The notes: generated from the letters alone by a model not told the origin. Numbered from the stretch's first letter, positions 53,296 through 63,025 are shown. The stretch: DNA of 64,000 bases from an uncultured Lachnospiraceae bacterium (GCA_947629585.1 CANREH010000001.1:37271-101270), one strand, 5' to 3'. Numbers and translations are program-made.

Positions 53296-55818
53296 TCAAT
53301 ATGCCATTTCTTCTAAAACATCCACATCCCAGCCTGTTATAGTTTCCCCTGATATCTGTTCCACAAACGGAAACTTAAAAAACACAGAAGGAAGATAATA
53401 ACTGCCCTTTACCTTACATCCGAAAATTGCCTGATTCAGCAGAAAATTTTCCTGATACCGTTTCTTCATATTAAACTGAATCATATCCGCCATACGGTAA
53501 ATAACCGTTTTTTGTTTTCGCAGGCAAAGAAATATATAAAGATATTGGGAATAAAAAATTCCTGCCTTGCTGTCTTTTATACTTCCTGCTTTTTTTTGCA
53601 CCAATGCCCTTCCAAATGCAAGCAGTTCTGAAAAAGAAAGCATGAGCTGCGACGGTTCTTTAATCAAAGGAATTTTCTTTCCCTGAAGAAGCGCCGCAAT
53701 ATCCACGATACCTTCTTCATATGCCCAGACAAGCAGTATCGCGCTTTTTATTACTTTTATCAGCGGCGCTAATCCTGTAACTCCGGCAATCGCAGCCGCA
53801 GCAGCCTCGGCCTCTTTTTGCCTTACCGGATCGGACAATAAAGACAGATAATTACATATCATGCGGACTACAGAAAGATCCTTTATAAATGCCGCAAGAT
53901 TATCTTTGTCTTTTTCATTTCCAAAAAGGACATATTCCTGCTCATATTTTAAAACAGACACCTTCTTATTTTCTTTTTCCGTCTGCGCGTTAAAAAATGA
54001 AGTCTGCACATAAGCGTTTAACAATAATTCCTGCAATACTGACTGTGCCGTATCTGACACAAAATCAAACGAAATCCCGCTGTCATTAAAATTAGTAAAA
54101 AATTTCCCAAAAATATCAGAAAATAAACTGTTATTTTCTGTTGAAAAATCAGGCAGCTCATTTCCGCCAAAATGAAAGCCATTATTTTCCTGCTTTTCTG
54201 AAAATACATGTTCAGCAGAACCAAGCTCTGCGCCGGAAATTTCTTTCTCATTTTTCATAACAAGGGAAAGCAGCGTTGTGTTTCCTAATTTCTTTAATGC
54301 TTCCATTGGATTTTGAACGTCTTTCTTTTTCTTCGTTATATTATAGGAAAAAGCAAATTCAGAAATATGATACCTCTTTATCTGTGCTGCCAATGCAGCA
54401 ATTTCTTTTTCTTTCTGCAATACAGAATCTATGGTAATATCCGATATGCCTGTAATTGCTTCGACTGACTGCAGAATAGAATCATTATCCGTTAAATACC
54501 GTCCAAATAATTCCAAATCATAAACCGGCTGTTTTGTCTTACTTCCATCCGGCCTGATTCCCACAGAAGCAGAAAGCTCGTCACAGTCCTCGGAAAAAGC
54601 TTTTTTCATTTCTCCTGAAATCGAACCTTCCTGTTCTTTCAGAGCCGTCCTATATTTCTCAACTGCCCTGGCTGCTTCTTTTTGCTGTTCCTTCAATTCA
54701 GGAATCAATGCTGACGCTTTTTTTATACAGCTTCTTATTTCCCGGGCTTTTTCTTTTAATTTCTTAGTTTCTTTTTCCCAGGAAGAAGATAACTGCTGTT
54801 TTATTTTTTCCGCATTTCCCATTCCGTTTTGGATTTCTCTTTGTTCCTTCCGGCTCTGCCGGATGCTTTTCTCTATTGCCGATAATTCTTTTTTATATCC
54901 CTCCTTCTGACTTTCTTCTTTCGGCTTGCTTTCTTCTTCCTTTATACTCTGCTTCAATGCTTCTTTTTGCTGCTGCAGGCTGCTTATCTGTTCTGAAAGC
55001 AGCTCTATCCTCGCTTTCTCCTGTTCAATACTTCTGAGCTCACTTTCCGTTTTCTTTAAAAGGCTGCTTAAATCATCCAAAACCTCTCCTGCCTGAAAAT
55101 AAGTATTCTTTAAAGAATCCCATACAACATCATTGTTAATTCCCAGAAAAGTTTTGCTGGCATCCTGATATAAGAATTGTTTTACAAAAACACTTTTTAT
55201 TTTTAAGAGGTTTCCCTGATACTGCACTCCCTCCTTTCCAAAATCAATTCCCTCAACCAATTCCATAAATTCCAGCATTTTTTCACTGTATTGATACATC
55301 TCCCCTTCTGCTGCCAGTTTTTCTTTCACAATTTTTGCAGAGGAACCCGTCTGCTTCAATGTAGAAAATAATTGTTTCAAAACATCTGCAAACTCCTTTG
55401 GCGCCTGGTACTTCATATACTCCACCGCCTCATGCTTTAAAATATCCCCATCCTCATCTGTCAGAACCTCCTTTTCTTCCACGGAAAGATCCATCAGCTT
55501 TATATGCCATAAATCCAAAGAACTTTTTTCTTCCTGCATTGAAAAAGCCTGTATTCCTCTCTGAATTTCTTTCAACGCTTCCTCCTCTGTCTCCGTATAA
55601 GCAAACAAATGATAATCTTCCCATAATTCTTTATTATAATCCGAAAACATCATCTGCATGGCCTGCCTCGTTCCGGAAGATATCACAGTCCTGGCTGACG
55701 GAAGCCTTGCTGCTTCCAATAAAGTTCCAATCAATGCTAAAAGAATTGGCAGCAGTAACGATAAAAATACTGTAATGCTCCCTTCTTCAATATTTTTCTT
55801 ACTTGATTTCACTCTCAA
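53296..55818 (-). CDS. large TadG-like protein (DUF5702-type)
   Basis: 840 aa. N-terminal segment GSITVFLSLLLPILLALIGTL resembles a prepilin helix, but +5 is Phe rather than Glu, so processing is doubtful. A long Lys/Glu/Gln coiled coil spans about 240-400, then a soluble domain to the C-terminus. Lachnospiraceae Tad loci often carry such a protein; I assign it by family memory and position. It overlaps the pilin gene by 20 bp and precedes the inverted-repeat segment. Confidence 0.7.
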   Translation of the reverse strand: MRVKSSKKNIEEGSITVFLSLLLPILLALIGTLLEAARLPSARTVISSGTRQAMQMMFSDYNKELWEDYHLFAYTETEEEALKEIQRGIQAFSMQEEKSSLDLWHIKLMDLSVEEKEVLTDEDGDILKHEAVEYMKYQAPKEFADVLKQLFSTLKQTGSSAKIVKEKLAAEGEMYQYSEKMLEFMELVEGIDFGKEGVQYQGNLLKIKSVFVKQFLYQDASKTFLGINNDVVWDSLKNTYFQAGEVLDDLSSLLKKTESELRSIEQEKARIELLSEQISSLQQQKEALKQSIKEEESKPKEESQKEGYKKELSAIEKSIRQSRKEQREIQNGMGNAEKIKQQLSSSWEKETKKLKEKAREIRSCIKKASALIPELKEQQKEAARAVEKYRTALKEQEGSISGEMKKAFSEDCDELSASVGIRPDGSKTKQPVYDLELFGRYLTDNDSILQSVEAITGISDITIDSVLQKEKEIAALAAQIKRYHISEFAFSYNITKKKKDVQNPMEALKKLGNTTLLSLVMKNEKEISGAELGSAEHVFSEKQENNGFHFGGNELPDFSTENNSLFSDIFGKFFTNFNDSGISFDFVSDTAQSVLQELLLNAYVQTSFFNAQTEKENKKVSVLKYEQEYVLFGNEKDKDNLAAFIKDLSVVRMICNYLSLLSDPVRQKEAEAAAAAIAGVTGLAPLIKVIKSAILLVWAYEEGIVDIAALLQGKKIPLIKEPSQLMLSFSELLAFGRALVQKKAGSIKDSKAGIFYSQYLYIFLCLRKQKTVIYRMADMIQFNMKKRYQENFLLNQAIFGCKVKGSYYLPSVFFKFPFVEQISGETITGWDVDVLEEMAY

Positions 55819-55987
55819 TCCCTTCTGTATCAGTATTTATTTTAGAAAAGGCATTTTGTACAAGCTCTACCACATTGTCTTTAAATAATAATACAAGGGC
55901 TACCAGCACAACTAAAATCAAAATGATCTCAATAATTCCAACGCCATCCTCTTCCTCCCAAAAACTTTCCCCATAATAATCTTTCAT
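55799..55987 (-). CDS. flp: Flp1-family type IVb pilin
   Basis: 62-aa prepilin, the likely major subunit. An acidic leader MKDYYGESFWEEEDG ends at Gly15, with Glu20 at +5 of VGIIE, followed by a hydrophobic helix IILILVVLVALVLLF and a short tail. It matches Flp1 pilins of Lachnospiraceae. It starts 20 nt before the TadC stop side and overlaps the DUF5702-type gene by 20 bp. Confidence 0.85.
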   Translation of the reverse strand: MKDYYGESFWEEEDGVGIIEIILILVVLVALVLLFKDNVVELVQNAFSKINTDTEGIESEIK

Positions 55988-56007
55988 TCTTTCTCATCCT
56001 TTCTTTT

Positions 56008-57465
56008 TTATAATGTTATAAATGCAGGCACTATCATGACAAAAAATACAACACAAAGCATAATAACCATTGGCAGTAATAATTTTGTCCCTGCTTCCTC
56101 TCCCATAATTCTGACAATTTCCCTGTTTCTTTCCATCGCACTGACAGATTCATTTTCTAATAACAATAACAGCTCGTTAGAACCTTTCTTCTGATTCTGA
56201 ATCATCAGCGAGGTAAACCTTAAATATTCTGCAAGCCGGATTCTTTTCCCAAACTCCTCCATAGCCACCGCTTCTGATCCTCCGTTTTTCATAAACCTGA
56301 CCATAGCCGTTATTTCTTCGTAGACATATCGTTTTTCCCCTCCTTTCTCCTGTTGTTTTTTATATTCTGCCGCCAGTTTTTCAAAAACTCCCCTCACAGA
56401 AAGCCCTGCGCCAATAAAAAGAGCAAATTTATTGAGTATTTTCGGGTAATCCAGTAAAAGCTGCTTTTCCCTCTGCTTTTCTTTTTCTTTTAATTCCCTT
56501 TCCGGAACCATCATCGCTAAAATAACAAAGACGATTCCCAAAATTCCCAATACCTGCGGCGTAGAATCTTTTTCTTCATGGAAAACAACATGAAAATTTC
56601 CAACTGTTTCCGGCAGGCTGAATAAATCTTCCTTCCTTGTCTGTTCTTCCTGTTTTAAAACATTGGTTACAAAAGAATGCCATGCCTCTTCTGCCATACT
56701 GTATTTTTTTGGCAGTATTTTTAAATAAATACTATGTTCCGCATGATAACTGCCGCAGGAAATCTCTGCCGTCACTTCTGTAATAACGCCTTCTGCCGGA
56801 ATTTTCTTTTTACTCTCCCATGTATTATTGATCTTACCGTCTGATTGTATATACTGACTGTCCCTGTTCCATTTTATTTTAATGGAACTTCCCGGATAAG
56901 AGGACACAAGATTTAAAGATTCCATGATCTCTTCATTTGATTTATTTTTTCCAAGAATTTTCCTGTCCAGGTACCTTGTCACTTTTTTTAAGGCTTTTTT
57001 CCACTCTTTCTTCGTATATTCTTTTTCCCGTACCTGAAAATCAAGCTGCTTTCTTATTTCTGTCTTCTCTTCCGAGCTTAACGTAATATCAACGGTTCTT
57101 TCTTCCGAACCTTCCCCAAAGCCCGGACGCTCGATCTGATTGCTGATTTCTTTCTCCTGCCCTGCTTCCCCTGCGGAATAGCATAAAAGGAAAATAAGAA
57201 CAACAAAGATTCCATAAATCCCATAGCTGATTCTTTTGCACTGATAATTTCTTATCAGCACTTCTTTGTTTTCATTAACAAAGAGGGAAGAAAACCTTCT
57301 CATTTCCTGTTCAGGGAATAACTGCTTCAAATGGCAGCGGTTCAGAAGAAACCATGCGGACGGGTAACAAATTTCTTTTTTGTCAAACAATTCTTTCTGA
57401 TAATTTTTAGTAACAAAAAGAAAAATCAGCAAAATAATCAAACTAATGGCTGCAAAAATCCCCAT
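56008..57465 (-). CDS. tadC: TadC-like pilus inner-membrane platform protein (extended)
   Basis: 485 aa: membrane helices near residues 5-20 and 75-95, a polar insert, a helix near 305-320, then a T2SSF platform domain (about 350-480: LLLDYPKILNKFALFIGAGLSVRG, given by position, and a terminal helix). It forms the assembly platform with TadB. The N-terminal 300 residues are longer than in typical TadC (about 300 aa), so this branch carries an added outer domain. Confidence 0.76.
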   Translation of the reverse strand: MGIFAAISLIILLIFLFVTKNYQKELFDKKEICYPSAWFLLNRCHLKQLFPEQEMRRFSSLFVNENKEVLIRNYQCKRISYGIYGIFVVLIFLLCYSAGEAGQEKEISNQIERPGFGEGSEERTVDITLSSEEKTEIRKQLDFQVREKEYTKKEWKKALKKVTRYLDRKILGKNKSNEEIMESLNLVSSYPGSSIKIKWNRDSQYIQSDGKINNTWESKKKIPAEGVITEVTAEISCGSYHAEHSIYLKILPKKYSMAEEAWHSFVTNVLKQEEQTRKEDLFSLPETVGNFHVVFHEEKDSTPQVLGILGIVFVILAMMVPERELKEKEKQREKQLLLDYPKILNKFALFIGAGLSVRGVFEKLAAEYKKQQEKGGEKRYVYEEITAMVRFMKNGGSEAVAMEEFGKRIRLAEYLRFTSLMIQNQKKGSNELLLLLENESVSAMERNREIVRIMGEEAGTKLLLPMVIMLCVVFFVMIVPAFITL

Positions 57466-57494
57466 CTTCTCTCCTTTTCATTATATTTACCACC

Positions 57495-58256
57495 CTACAA
57501 TCCCTGAAACCGCAAAATATGCTTCGATAGCAAAATCGCCATAAAATATACAAAAAGCGCTGCTGTCATCATCATAACTCCTGACAGGTTATGATACATC
57601 GGTGCCATAAAATCAGAAGAAAAACACAGCATATAGGCTATAATTCCAAGCGGGATTAAATTCATAATATTGGATTCGTATTTTTTCCCTGCAATGGAAA
57701 TATCAATATCTCTTTGGATTTCCATTCTTTCCTCCATAACATGACAGGTATTTTTTATAATCTTTATCATATCCCCTCCCGTTCTCTTAGCCGTGGCGAA
57801 CACTTCTGCAAAATCCCGGATATCCTCAATCCCGCTCCTTACTGCAAAATCCTCCAGTGCAGATTCTATGGTATCATTCATCTGCAGTTTCCTGATGATC
57901 GCATGAAATTCCTGCATAATATCCGCTTCCTTCGGATACAAGAAAAGAAGCTCCTTATATGCCTCGCGAAAGGCATTTTCCACAGAATAACCGGCGTTTA
58001 AAGCTGCCGACAGACTTTTCAGCCCATCCAGAAACTGTTCATTCAGCCTATTCTTTCTCTCTTCTATTTTTTGCTTCTTTCTTCCCTTTACATAAAACCA
58101 CGAACAGGGAACCAGGCAAAAAAAAGCAAATATACTTTTATAAAACAGCCATGCTATCAGCGCACAGATCAGGATTCCTTTTGCATATTCTAAAATGATG
58201 GCAGCTTTTGCCATATGGCAGGAATGGTAATCCATCCCCTTTTTATATTTCGTCAA
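57495..58256 (-). CDS. tadB: TadB-like pilus platform protein
   Basis: 253 aa with T2SSF domain: two N-terminal helices, a cytoplasmic four-helix segment (DGLKSLSAALNAGYSVENAF, AKRTGGDMIKIIK), two C-terminal helices. It overlaps the tadA stop by 14 bp, so translation is coupled. It lacks the von Willebrand-like N-terminal extension seen in some TadB proteins. Confidence 0.82.
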   Translation of the reverse strand: MTKYKKGMDYHSCHMAKAAIILEYAKGILICALIAWLFYKSIFAFFCLVPCSWFYVKGRKKQKIEERKNRLNEQFLDGLKSLSAALNAGYSVENAFREAYKELLFLYPKEADIMQEFHAIIRKLQMNDTIESALEDFAVRSGIEDIRDFAEVFATAKRTGGDMIKIIKNTCHVMEERMEIQRDIDISIAGKKYESNIMNLIPLGIIAYMLCFSSDFMAPMYHNLSGVMMMTAALFVYFMAILLSKHILRFQGL

Positions 58257-59469
58257 TTGTAATTCCTGCCCTTTCTAATTTATCTCTGTTTTTCAGTTTC
58301 TGTTGTGTACGGATCAGGCTTCCCATCACCTTTCCTTCTTTTTCTCCCGTTTCTTTAAATTCATAAAGAACGGAAATTTCCGGGCCGGACTCTGTTTCCA
58401 CAACCTCCGAAATCTCCAATACCCGCCTTGACTTGTCCCGCAGCCTTCCCAAATGAACCATAATATCCACAGCGGAGGCAATCTGCTTTCTCACTGCTAC
58501 AAGCGGAAGCTCCAGTCCCATCAAAAATAAAGTCTCTAATCTGCCAAGCATATCTTTTGTACTATTGCCATGTCCCGTGCTGATGCTTCCATCATGCCCT
58601 GTATTAAAAGCAGAAATCAAATCGACTGCAGCCCCGTCTCTCACTTCCCCTAAAATAATCCTGTCTGGTCTCATGCGCAGCGCTGTTTTTATTAAATCTC
58701 TGACAGAAATCCTGTTCTTTCCCTCTACATTGGCATTTCTCGCCTCCAAACGCACCAAATTGGCAACGCCAAGCAGCTGAAGCTCCGCAGAATCTTCAAT
58801 GGTAATAATTCTCTCATCCCCTGGAATACAGGAAGATAAAACATTTAAAAAAGTTGTTTTGCCCGCTCCGGTGCCTCCACTGATAAAAATATTATATTTG
58901 CTTTCTACCAGCTTTCTCATCACCTGTGCCGCTTCTTCCGTAAGAGAACCGATTTCTACCAGCTTTTCCATTGTCAACGGTTTTTCAGGAAATTTTCTGA
59001 TCGTAATAATCGGTCCGTTTAACGCAACCGGAGCCATGACCACATTAACACGGGAACCGTCAGGAAGCCTCGCATCCACAATTGGATTCGCTTCATTTAC
59101 TATCCGGTTACACCCTGCCACGATCTGCTGGATCACATCCTCCAGGCGCTCCTTTGTCACAAAAGTGGATGCCCAGGGATACAGCCTTCCCCGTTTTTCC
59201 ACAAAGATATCCTGCGGTCCATTGACCATGATTTCCGTTATTTCTTTATCTTCTAAAATCTCCTGCAAAATATCCAGCCGCCTTAAGCTGTTAAAGATTT
59301 CTTTTCGAATAGCATTGCGTTCCTGCAGGCTAATATAATGTTCCTTTGCCGCAAGGTGAATCTGCCTTTCAATCGCTTTGTTTACTTCCTCATCTTCCAC
59401 ATCCCTTGTCATATCAAGCTGTGATAATACTTCTTCCCGGAGCTGGAAACGCATTTGTGCATCATTCAT
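58243..59469 (-). CDS. tadA: Tad pilus assembly ATPase TadA/CpaF
   Basis: 408-aa secretion ATPase driving pilus polymerisation. Walker A SGGTGAGKTTFLN (about residues 200-212), Walker B RPDRIILGEVRDGAA, His box STGHGNS. Start overlaps tadZ stop by 4 bp. It is the best conserved member of the locus. Confidence 0.95.
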   Translation of the reverse strand: MNDAQMRFQLREEVLSQLDMTRDVEDEEVNKAIERQIHLAAKEHYISLQERNAIRKEIFNSLRRLDILQEILEDKEITEIMVNGPQDIFVEKRGRLYPWASTFVTKERLEDVIQQIVAGCNRIVNEANPIVDARLPDGSRVNVVMAPVALNGPIITIRKFPEKPLTMEKLVEIGSLTEEAAQVMRKLVESKYNIFISGGTGAGKTTFLNVLSSCIPGDERIITIEDSAELQLLGVANLVRLEARNANVEGKNRISVRDLIKTALRMRPDRIILGEVRDGAAVDLISAFNTGHDGSISTGHGNSTKDMLGRLETLFLMGLELPLVAVRKQIASAVDIMVHLGRLRDKSRRVLEISEVVETESGPEISVLYEFKETGEKEGKVMGSLIRTQQKLKNRDKLERAGITIDEI

Positions 59470-60476
59470 GCTGTCACCTGTTTCTGCACTTCTTCCACAA
59501 ACTGCTTTAACGTGTTGTTCTTTTCACATTCCAAAAGCCGTTCGCTGTCCATATTTTTCACCTTCGGGATACGAATATCATAAAACCGTTTCCATAAATC
59601 CTCCTTGCCCTCCATCTGCATATAATGACGCAGTGTTTTCTTTTTCTCTATGCTGATTTTATCTTCCCCTCCTGTCAAAAACGCTGCATCGCACCAGGAA
59701 AGCCACTCAAATGTACTGATATGAAAGTAACCCAAATCCAGAATAATATAATCATAAAGGCTCCCTGCTTTTAATTCCCCCATTAAAATATCAATATCCT
59801 CTTCCGTAATTTCCATCAGGTCACGAAAATGATTCACAGAAGGAATGGTATCAACCGATCCCATCTTACAGGTCATAGATTGAATTTTCTGCAAAAGTGC
59901 GACATTCTTCTCCCGGATATAGTAAAACAGCTCTGACATCCCCTCCATGCTGTTTTCATAAATCTGCCGGCTAATCCCTGAGAAACATTCCAAATTCAGA
60001 TAAAGCACCTGTTTTTTCTTTCCAAGAATCTCTCCAAAACTGATGGAAAAAATGGTTTTCCTGCTTCCTCCGCATGGTGAAAATACCCCTATCACTTTTG
60101 TTTCCCCTGAAAAATAATTTCTTTCCGTCGGCTTTTCATTCATGGCACAGATATCATCCAGTTCTTTCCGTATCATTTCTGCTGATTGGAACTTATAAAT
60201 AGATGCCCGTTCTTTTTGAATTTCTTCTGATACAAGCTTTCCTTCAGAAAGCAGAACAAATTGTTTTATATTCTTCCATTCCTGCCTGCACTCATATAAA
60301 GCTTCTCCTATCAGTAAAATATCAATCCCGTTATTTTCCAGAAAATCCTCCAAGCTTTTCGCATTTGTAAAAACCCTGGTACCGGAAAACCTGCTTTCCT
60401 TTTGTCCCAGATAATCGGCAAGATGAGCAGCATAATCCAACTCTTCATCATAAATTGCCAGTACTACATTTTTCAC
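59466..60476 (-). CDS. tadZ: TadZ/CpaE-like localisation ATPase, degenerate Walker A
   Basis: 336 aa: a receiver-like N-terminal domain (residues 1-110) and a MinD/ParA-like domain. The Walker A reads SPCGGSRKT, where the usual signature lysine and the middle glycine are replaced, so ATP hydrolysis may be lost. Starts at GTG 60476 with GGGAG upstream. TadZ places the Tad machine at its site in the cell. Confidence 0.8.
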   Translation of the reverse strand: MKNVVLAIYDEELDYAAHLADYLGQKESRFSGTRVFTNAKSLEDFLENNGIDILLIGEALYECRQEWKNIKQFVLLSEGKLVSEEIQKERASIYKFQSAEMIRKELDDICAMNEKPTERNYFSGETKVIGVFSPCGGSRKTIFSISFGEILGKKKQVLYLNLECFSGISRQIYENSMEGMSELFYYIREKNVALLQKIQSMTCKMGSVDTIPSVNHFRDLMEITEEDIDILMGELKAGSLYDYIILDLGYFHISTFEWLSWCDAAFLTGGEDKISIEKKKTLRHYMQMEGKEDLWKRFYDIRIPKVKNMDSERLLECEKNNTLKQFVEEVQKQVTA

Positions 60477-60515
60477 TTATTTTTCACTCCCTTCATAATT
60501 TCACAAAATCATAAA

Positions 60516-61082
60516 TCAGACAAACCATACCTGCCAGCGGCAATAAAGCATTGCGCACAAAATAGCAGCAGAATAATGAATATGCCCCTGTCTGATATGC
60601 TCTGATCTGCTCATTTGATTCCTATAACCTGTTTCTTCTTTTCGTATCTGCCGCACATATGGCAATAATTTCCTTGTTGTCATGATGTTTGAAAAATATG
60701 CTGAAAGATATTGCAAACGATTTCTCAAATTTCGATATCTGAGAATACCTATTATAGATAATAAAGCGCCAAAAAACAGGGAAACTGTTATAACGCTTAT
60801 TGCAGAATTTAATCCAATCACTCCACAGATTACTGAAAATAATTTAATATCTCCTGCCCCAAACATTTTCAAATAAAAGAACAGGTAAAATACTATCACC
60901 GGAAATACTATATCTAAAAACCAATAAAAACTACCCTTACTTCCCTCTGAAAGACTTCTGTACAAAAAACCTCCCCCATATCCTGCATAAATCAGCCAGT
61001 TGGGGATACGGTAATCCCTCCAATCATAACAGACTGCAAGCGTCAATAGGAACAGAAGGAAATACCATGTACTCTGATCCAT
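60516..61082 (-). CDS. tadV: A24 prepilin peptidase (TadV)
   Basis: 188 aa with about five helices and catalytic aspartates in CYDWRDYRIPN (Asp20/23) and GAGDIKLF (Asp78). The C-terminal 45 residues, beyond a helix near 100-115, are a basic, weakly hydrophobic extension. First gene of the Tad run; its promoter is at 61124-61153. Processes Flp pilin. Confidence 0.88.
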   Translation of the reverse strand: MDQSTWYFLLFLLTLAVCYDWRDYRIPNWLIYAGYGGGFLYRSLSEGSKGSFYWFLDIVFPVIVFYLFFYLKMFGAGDIKLFSVICGVIGLNSAISVITVSLFFGALLSIIGILRYRNLRNRLQYLSAYFSNIMTTRKLLPYVRQIRKEETGYRNQMSRSEHIRQGHIHYSAAILCAMLYCRWQVWFV

Positions 61083-61123
61083 TCCGCTTATCTAATTTCA
61101 CTCCCTTCGTTTTTGATGTGTTC

Positions 61124-61153
61124 ATTGTATCACCATATTCTGTTCCTGTCCAA
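61124..61153 (-). promoter_or_regulatory. promoter of the Tad pilus operon
   Basis: TTGGAC (61148-61153), 18 bp, TACAAT (61124-61129) on the minus strand, about 40 nt before tadV. It would give a transcript through the pilin and DUF5702-type genes. Confidence 0.62.
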
Positions 61154-61162
61154 CACTTTTTC

Positions 61163-61190
61163 GTTGTATTTTTTTACAACTCACAGTTGT
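61163..61190. promoter_or_regulatory. three GTTGT/ACAAC half-sites upstream of the Tad promoter
   Basis: GTTGT (61163-61167), ACAAC (61176-61180) and GTTGT (61186-61190) form two adjacent dyads, one a perfect 15-bp palindrome ACAACTCACAGTTGT. Position 10-35 bp upstream of the -35 suits an activator site. Regulator unknown. Confidence 0.5.
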
Positions 61191-61310
61191 TATTTTAACT
61201 TTATTAGTTTATAAATTATTACAGTTAACTCTCCTGTCAAAACCTTTTTCCGGCTGTTTCTCATTGATATTCATCGTTTTCCTAAAATAGGGGTTCCAAT
61301 TGATTACCTA
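61191..61310. other. AT-rich gap, nothing recognised
   Basis: The remainder of the 228-bp gap between the Tad promoter and the macrodomain gene holds no ORF or clear terminator. Confidence 0.5.
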
Positions 61311-61826
61311 TCATAAATTGCTGTTTTCAACATATTTTTGGTATTCTTTCCATGTTCCATCATCAAATAATACCCACAGAACCATATCCAGTTTTCCCGG
61401 ATTTTCCTCCAAAAATTTAGCGACTGTACTTACTGCAATTTTAGCCGCCCTGTCAATCGGGAAGGAATAAACTCCGGTTGAGATGGACGGAAACGCAATT
61501 GTTCTGATGCCATGCTCCACTGCCAGCTTCAAAGAATTTTCATAACAGCCCGCCAGCAGCCCATCTTCGTTTTTATTGCCTCCCTTCCATACAGGACCAA
61601 CCGTATGAATGATATAGCTGCATGGAAGTTTATATGCCTTGGTAATCTTCGCCTGCCCTGTTTTACAGCCGCCTAACCGCAGGCATTCCGCCAACAGCCT
61701 CGGTCCTGCCGCCCTGTGGATTGCGCCGTCTACCCCGCCTCCGCCGAGCAGGCTGTTATTTGCCGCATTGACAATCGCTTCCACCGAATCAATTTTTGTA
61801 ATGTCTCCTTTTATCGTTTTTAACAT
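61311..61826 (-). CDS. macrodomain O-acetyl-ADP-ribose deacetylase
   Basis: 171 aa, MacroD/YmdB type: substrate motif [27 protein letters not shown] and [12 protein letters not shown]. Deacetylates O-acetyl-ADP-ribose or removes ADP-ribose from proteins. GGGAGG precedes ATG. Stand-alone gene; not part of the Tad operon. Confidence 0.93.
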   Translation of the reverse strand: MLKTIKGDITKIDSVEAIVNAANNSLLGGGGVDGAIHRAAGPRLLAECLRLGGCKTGQAKITKAYKLPCSYIIHTVGPVWKGGNKNEDGLLAGCYENSLKLAVEHGIRTIAFPSISTGVYSFPIDRAAKIAVSTVAKFLEENPGKLDMVLWVLFDDGTWKEYQKYVENSNL

Positions 61827-62165
61827 TCTGTCTTCCTCCCATATTTTCTAAAATTTCTTTTTTTAACACGCTCTATGAAATTCCATTATGAATTTTCATT
61901 TAAATATAACTGCGCCCTCGCTCTGTTCTGGATAATCTCTGCAGTTTCTTCTGATAACACTTTCCCCACTTTCTCAGTTAATACAATATTACACACTATT
62001 TGTTAACAACTTTTTATTTTTCCGTAACAGATCTTCTGCTCATTTTTTTCATACACCCCTTCCCTTTTTCATATACTTAGGACAGGACACCTTTAACCGC
62101 TCCATCGCATATTTGCAAAACCACACTGACGTTTTACAGCTATGTTTGCCCAGAAAGGATTTTTT
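61827..62165. other. divergent intergenic region
   Basis: 339 bp between the divergent macrodomain and BofA genes. On the minus strand TTAACA-17-TATTAA (about 61980-62005) is a plausible promoter for the macrodomain gene. On the plus strand CATATACTT (near 62070) resembles a sporulation (sigma-E/K) -10, but a matching -35 is not clear. No ORF. Confidence 0.4.
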
Positions 62166-62441
62166 ATGGAACATTATTTATTATATTTTGCCGCCGTATG
62201 CGGCATCCTCTTTCTCCTGTCCCTGATCCAGAATAAAAAAGAAGCCCTGATGAATTTTCTCCTGCGGGCAGTTTTGGGAATCCTTGTCATTTATTTTGCC
62301 AATAAGCTCTGTTACCGCTATGGGATTATGGCAGGAGATCATGTGCTGCACGCCGGAATCAACCTTTCCACCATCACGATCAGCGGAATTTTGGGGATTC
62401 CGGGGATTGCGCTGATCTATGCCCTTTTATACTTTTTATAA
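62166..62441 (+). CDS. bofA: BofA-family pro-sigma-K processing regulator
   Basis: 91-aa membrane protein (start ATG 62166 with AAAGGA; an upstream in-frame ATG is less likely). Two to three helices and the C-terminal signature ISGILGIPGIALIYALL, near-identical to BofA in this part. In Bacillus it inhibits SpoIVFB until sigma-K is needed. It implies descent from a spore-former; a sporulation role here is not shown. Confidence 0.85.
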   Translation: MEHYLLYFAAVCGILFLLSLIQNKKEALMNFLLRAVLGILVIYFANKLCYRYGIMAGDHVLHAGINLSTITISGILGIPGIALIYALLYFL

Positions 62442-62447
62442 TAACTA

Positions 62448-62490
62448 AAAGGGAAGAAAACGGCTGCTTCCAGATCCTTTTCTTCCCTTT
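62448..62490. terminator. bidirectional terminator between bofA and atpC
   Basis: AAAGGGAAGAAAA (62448-62460) and its exact complement (62478-62490) form a 13-bp stem with A-rich and T-rich ends, suitable for both convergent genes. Confidence 0.8.
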
Positions 62491-62580
62491 ATGCTCCATA
62501 AGAAGAACTTCTTTTCTTCCTCATGCAGCGATTAGCTTTGTAACAGAGCAGCCAAATCAAGCTGATGGCTGAACGGTTAC

Positions 62581-63000
62581 TTAACTTTTATACTTGGAGC
62601 CAAGATCAATCCTTGTAAGCGCCCGCTTGAGCGCAAGCTCCGCGCGGGACTCATTGATTTCCCCTTCGGCTCCCTTAAGCCTCCGCTCTGCCCGAATCTT
62701 TGCTTCATTGGCGCGGTTGATGTCAATTTCATCCGGCCACTCGCAGGATTCTGCCAGAACGACTACTTTTTCTTTTAAAATTTCTATAAATCCGTCATGG
62801 AGCGCTGCTTCTTTCTCCTCACCCGAAGCCTTAATCTTCATAATGCCAGGTGCGACAACCGCCGTCAGCGGGATATGACCTTTTAAGACGCCGATATCCC
62901 CTTCCGTTGTCCGAAGCTCCACCATCTCTACCATATCATCAAAGAAAATGCGATCCGGTGAAATCACCTCCAGACGAAACGATCTGCTTTCGTCTGCCAT
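62581..63000 (-). CDS. atpC: F1 ATP synthase epsilon subunit
   Basis: 139-aa epsilon subunit: N-terminal beta-sandwich (DRIFFDDMVEMVELRTTEGDIGVL) and C-terminal helical hairpin. Couples rotation and inhibits hydrolysis. Follows atpD by 25 bp. Confidence 0.95.
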   Translation of the reverse strand: MADESRSFRLEVISPDRIFFDDMVEMVELRTTEGDIGVLKGHIPLTAVVAPGIMKIKASGEEKEAALHDGFIEILKEKVVVLAESCEWPDEIDINRANEAKIRAERRLKGAEGEINESRAELALKRALTRIDLGSKYKS

Positions 63001-63025
63001 GATACCTCACTTTCCTTATGCCTTA

